This document shows positions 26,709 to 29,938 of a DNA stretch of 29,938 nt, piece after piece. The position numbers and the translations under genes are program-made. How positions within the stretch are numbered: the stretch's first letter is position 1; each line of letters opens with the position of its first letter. The stretch spans positions 1-29,938 of the forward strand of contig RFFU01000039.1 of assembly GCA_003697085.1 (NCBI GenBank). Direction: 5' to 3'. The notes under the pieces are model-generated. The model was not told the DNA's origin. It did not search any database and saw only the letters and a program-made list of their open reading frames with translations. The DNA is from Candidatus Hydrogenedentota bacterium. GTDB taxonomy: Bacteria > UBA8481 > J006.

Positions 26709-28450
26709 AACAGGAACAACGGCTTTGGGCGGCGATCATCGTCTCGATGTTTTTGATTTTTCTCTGGCAGATTCTGTTTCCGCCTCCGATGCCGCCGATT
26801 TCCTCGGAGGGGGATACGGGACTGGTCTCGGCCGGTTCACCGTCCGCGGCGGAAACGGATCTCGTACATAACCTCTTTTCTTCCGTTGGGGAGGATACGG
26901 CCTCATCGGAAGCAATTTTGGGGCGGGATGAAAAAGAGACGAGCGTAACGGCGGTTGTCGGAAGAACCTTTATCAGACGCCTCGGAGAACTCAACCTAGT
27001 TTTTTCGGAGACGGGCGGCATCGTTTCCCGGATGAGTCTTCCGAACTACCCTGTCGAAAAATCGGCCGGTTTCGACACGCCGGTGGCTCTGGCCTCTCCG
27101 AACGGCTTTCCAGGGCCTTTTGCCGTCGTGATGGAAGAAGAGGATCGAAGCGGGTTGAGCCGAGCAATCTGGAAGGCGGAGACGGGCCCCGGCTCGTTCT
27201 CGTTTCGTATTCGGCCCCACGTAGCCGAATTGCCGAATGGAACGGTTTTGGAGAAGAGACTCGAATCGAAGGATTCGTATGCGTTTCTCTTCTCTATCAC
27301 CGTCCGAAACGCTTCCTCGAGGGCGCTGGCCTATTCGCAGGCGCGGATGCGGTATCCGTTGCAAGGCAAGGATTTCCCCGGGGGCTTGCTACTTCATTTC
27401 GGACCGGACCTCGGTGAGAACAAAGTATCGCGCCTGTACAAGGGGCAATATCTCGTCAAGGGACAATACAGTCAGGGAGGAAAACTGAAGACGGCGAAGA
27501 CGGCGTTGGGATTTTTCGATAAGATCAAAGGTCCCCCCGCTCCTCCGCGGGAGGTGGACTGGGCGGCGTTGGAGAACCGATATTTCGCGGTGGTTTTCCT
27601 TCCCGAGAGGAAAATCGACGCGAACTTTACTCGGGACGACCAGGGACGGATCCATCTTTGGTTTCTTTTGCCTCCATTCGAACTTGCCAGAGGAGAAGAG
27701 AAGACATTTTCCTTTCGCGTGTATGCCGGTCCGAAAAAGACGAAGTTTTTGGCCGCTCTTTCTCCGGCGTTGCAGAAACTGGACGGGATGGAACCTCGGT
27801 TATTTCCGAGCAACATTTCCTTTGCGCGCTGGATGGTGTGGTTGTTGGAGTGGATCGAATCGAAGGTCGGAAACTGGGGGGCCGCGATTATCATTTTGAC
27901 GTTCCTCGTCCGATTGATCCTCTTCCCTCTGGCACAATACCAATACAAATCGATGGCGCGAATGCAGAAACTGAAACCGCAAATCGATGCGGTGCAACAG
28001 AAATACGCGGAGGACAAACAGAGACTCCAGCAGGAGCTGATGAAGGTCTATCGGGAGGCCGGCGTCAATCCTCTGGGAGGCTGTCTGCCCTTGATCATTC
28101 AGATGCCGATTTTGATCGGTCTCTTCATCGCGTTGGAAAACGCGATCGAGTTGAGAGGGGTTCCGTTTATTTGGTGGGTGAAGGATCTTTCCGTTCCGGA
28201 TACGATTGCCTATCTCTTCGGAATCCCGATCAACCCTCTTCCGATCGCGATGGGAGTGACAATGGTTCTCCAGCAGAGACTGACTCCGACCCCGACGGCG
28301 GATCCCTCTCAGAAACAGATGATGACGATTATGATGATATTTATGACGGTACTTTTCTATAACTTTCCCAGCGGACTTTGTCTTTACTGGTTGACGCAGA
28401 ACATTCTCTCCATGGGGCAGCAATATGCCATTATGAAAACAAAGGAATGA
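26705..28450 (+). CDS. yidC: Membrane protein insertase YidC
   Basis: Inner-membrane insertase working alone or with SecYEG. GTG 26705 overlaps the yidD stop and gives 581 residues, starting just before the first membrane segment ([19 protein letters not shown]). A periplasmic beta-rich domain of about 300 residues follows, as in Gram-negative YidC. The conserved insertase region contains [17 protein letters not shown] with the key Arg, [20 protein letters not shown] (cytoplasmic coiled hairpin), [17 protein letters not shown] and [20 protein letters not shown]. An upstream frame from 26624 lies inside yidD and is not used. Confidence 0.96.
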   Translation: MKQEQRLWAAIIVSMFLIFLWQILFPPPMPPISSEGDTGLVSAGSPSAAETDLVHNLFSSVGEDTASSEAILGRDEKETSVTAVVGRTFIRRLGELNLVFSETGGIVSRMSLPNYPVEKSAGFDTPVALASPNGFPGPFAVVMEEEDRSGLSRAIWKAETGPGSFSFRIRPHVAELPNGTVLEKRLESKDSYAFLFSITVRNASSRALAYSQARMRYPLQGKDFPGGLLLHFGPDLGENKVSRLYKGQYLVKGQYSQGGKLKTAKTALGFFDKIKGPPAPPREVDWAALENRYFAVVFLPERKIDANFTRDDQGRIHLWFLLPPFELARGEEKTFSFRVYAGPKKTKFLAALSPALQKLDGMEPRLFPSNISFARWMVWLLEWIESKVGNWGAAIIILTFLVRLILFPLAQYQYKSMARMQKLKPQIDAVQQKYAEDKQRLQQELMKVYREAGVNPLGGCLPLIIQMPILIGLFIALENAIELRGVPFIWWVKDLSVPDTIAYLFGIPINPLPIAMGVTMVLQQRLTPTPTADPSQKQMMTIMMIFMTVLFYNFPSGLCLYWLTQNILSMGQQYAIMKTKE

Positions 28451-28464
28451 GGAGGTAACAGGCG

Positions 28465-29235
28465 ATGGATACAGGAAGTGCGGGACGCGATCCGGGAACC
28501 GACGAAGTGATTGTCGAGGCACGTTTGACGGAGGATGCGATTGCGGAGGGACTGGCCAGGTTGGGAATCACGCACGCCGAGGCGGACGTCGAGATTTTGG
28601 AGGAAGGACACGGGGGATTTCTCGGCTTAGGGGGGAAAGATGCCAAGGTTCGCGTGAGGAGAAAACCGGATCCGTCGAGAATCATTCGAGAGACCTTACA
28701 CCGGCTCGTCCATGTACTGGACGAAAGTGCGGAACTTGTGGAGGTTCGAGAGAGGAACGGACGTTGGTATGGAGAACTCGAGGCCGACGAACTGGCTCTT
28801 GTTCTGGGGAGGCGCGGCCGCACGCTGGATTCTCTCCAGATACTCACCTCGGCGATCGTCTCGCGGAAGATGGGAAAGCACATCCGTATTACGCTGGACG
28901 CCGCCGGATTTCGAGAGAAACGCCGGGAAGCCTTAACCCAAATGGCGCAGGTTCTGGCTCGTGAAGTCGTGCGCGACAATGTCGAATTGCATCTCGATCC
29001 GATGTCCGCTCATGACCGGAAGATCATTCATTCGGTTTTGGCGAAGAACAAGAAGGTCGTGTCGGAGAGTGAAGGGCAAGGGAGTCGTCGCCATGTCGTG
29101 TTGAAGCCCGCGGAAGCAAACGAGCAGACGAGGAAAAGGACGGTCGAGGCGTATCGAGACGGAGGTCGGGGGCGCCACCCGTCACGCGCTCGCCGAGGGC
29201 ACCGGGGCCGGGCGCAAAGGAGACACGCGGATTAG
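28465..29235 (+). CDS. jag: Jag/KhpB RNA-binding protein (Jag_N, KH, R3H)
   Basis: RNA-binding protein usually encoded after yidC. Of 256 residues, the first part is a Jag_N domain (EGLARLGITHAEADVEI, GFLGLGGKDAKVRVRRK). A KH domain with LVLGRRGRTLDSLQILTSAI follows, then an R3H domain with DRKIIHSVLAKNKKVVSES (Arg and His four apart) and RRHVVLKP. The C-terminal 35 residues are an Arg/His-rich tail. GAGGAGG is eight bases before ATG 28465, just after yidC. Confidence 0.94.
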   Translation: MDTGSAGRDPGTDEVIVEARLTEDAIAEGLARLGITHAEADVEILEEGHGGFLGLGGKDAKVRVRRKPDPSRIIRETLHRLVHVLDESAELVEVRERNGRWYGELEADELALVLGRRGRTLDSLQILTSAIVSRKMGKHIRITLDAAGFREKRREALTQMAQVLAREVVRDNVELHLDPMSAHDRKIIHSVLAKNKKVVSESEGQGSRRHVVLKPAEANEQTRKRTVEAYRDGGRGRHPSRARRGHRGRAQRRHAD

Positions 29236-29360
29236 AGGTTGTGGAAAGGAGTGTCCGGTGACAGAACAAGCGTGAGGAGCGGGCGAAACACGATCGGCCG
29301 CTCTTCTATTGAGTCCAGGCTCTCGAAGTTTCCCCTCGCCTCTTGGGAGATGGCGGATCC

Positions 29361-29938
29361 GTGGCGGGAATAACAAAGGATTTTTTCGGAGACGAAGTCG
29401 TCCTGGAAGAGTGTTTGAGGGAGGGAGAGAAGGAAGCCTTATTCACCGTCGTGAAACTCCTTCTGGAGGCGCCGTTTCGAGCGGTGGGACCTCGCGAGCC
29501 GGAGCGGGTTTACGAGGAGATCGTTCTGGACTCACTTGCTCCGGCCGTTTTGAGCTGTCTTGGCGGCATGGGAGGAGCGGACGAGGCTTGGGACGTCGGT
29601 TGCGGCGCAGGAATTCCAACGATTCCTCTAGCCCTTCTTCTGCCGGACAAACGGTTTCTCGGTATTGATTCCACGGTTAAGAAAGTGCGCTGGGGGCGTG
29701 AGATGGCGCGAAGGTTGGAATTGAGGAATTGCCGTTTTGTGGAGGCAAGGCTTCCGGCCGAATACGAGGCGTGTATCAAGAGGAGAAAGAAGAGGAGAGG
29801 TCGAGAACGGCAGGCTCCGGTGTTTTTCCGAGCGGTGGGGAGGATCGAGAAGATTGCTGACATTCTCTTTCGTACGCCGCTATGGACGAGGCCTGTGGTC
29901 ATCTTTTCGGCGGAGGCGAGGATTAAAGAAGCCGCGCG
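29361..29938 (+). CDS. rsmG: 16S rRNA (guanine-527-N7) methyltransferase RsmG (3' end cut off)
   Basis: The frame is open to the right edge, so only the first 192 codons are visible. The SAM-binding motif WDVGCGAGIPTIPLALLLPD (about 77-96) and FLGIDSTVKKVRW are the RsmG pattern, and VFFRAVGRIEKIADIL matches the conserved SRAV region. I chose GTG 29361, with GGGAGA about 11 bases upstream; TTG 29343 is an in-frame alternative. Between the second motif and the FRAV region is a very basic insert (KRRKKRRGRERQ) where homologues usually have a short acidic loop. mnmE, often between jag and rsmG, is absent; the 125-base gap holds only a weak hairpin. Confidence 0.85.
   Translation, partial: MAGITKDFFGDEVVLEECLREGEKEALFTVVKLLLEAPFRAVGPREPERVYEEIVLDSLAPAVLSCLGGMGGADEAWDVGCGAGIPTIPLALLLPDKRFLGIDSTVKKVRWGREMARRLELRNCRFVEARLPAEYEACIKRRKKRRGRERQAPVFFRAVGRIEKIADILFRTPLWTRPVVIFSAEARIKEAA

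Noticed and set aside
29309-29668. 119-codon plus frame over the start of rsmG
   Set aside because: Gly/Arg/Ser-rich out-of-frame shadow; the frame from 29361 has the RsmG motifs.

Overview
The window is the replication-origin neighbourhood of a Gram-negative bacterium. Gram-negative envelope genes (Kdo synthesis kdsD and kdsA, a long YidC with a large periplasmic domain, a DUF374-type acyltransferase), a CarD regulator and a membrane-anchored PIN-TRAM protein point to a deep-branching, probably uncultured lineage rather than a proteobacterium. I cannot name the phylum. GC content is moderate and nearly all genes are housekeeping genes. I see no phage, transposase, CRISPR array, toxin-antitoxin pair or recognisable defence system.

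Layout. At the left edge is the 3' part of rpoD (+), converging on uvrA. A tight minus-strand run follows in transcriptional order dnaA, dnaN, recF, gyrB, gyrA, uvrA (12376 down to 1174). The 320-bp dnaN-dnaA gap has an 82% AT stretch and several degenerate DnaA boxes, and the plus strand changes from C-rich to G-rich across it. It is the best oriC candidate. More DnaA-box-like sites lie just upstream of dnaA.

From 12790 to 24764 another minus-strand block follows: an acyltransferase, hemW, kdsD, kdsA, cysS, ispF, ispD, a possible small ORF, a PIN-TRAM protein, carD, tlyA, moaB, tRNA-Leu(UAG), an SSB-like OB protein and a ComEA-like helix-hairpin-helix protein. Many of these overlap by 4 to 16 bases, so transcription units are compact. 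They cover lipid A/Kdo supply, MEP isoprenoid synthesis, cysteinyl-tRNA, regulation and DNA handling.

At 25000 the coding strand flips. ybaB is followed by a 490-bp gap with CACGGAA repeats, and then the conserved rpmH-rnpA-yidD-yidC-jag-rsmG cluster (+), cut off by the right edge. In many bacteria rpmH sits directly beside dnaA. Here about 13 kb separates them, and that block appears to be transcribed head-on to the rightward replication fork. This arrangement, the histone-H1-like tail on CarD, the SSB-like/ComEA-like pair and the unusual DnaA boxes are the most interesting points. I found no clear new multi-gene system.
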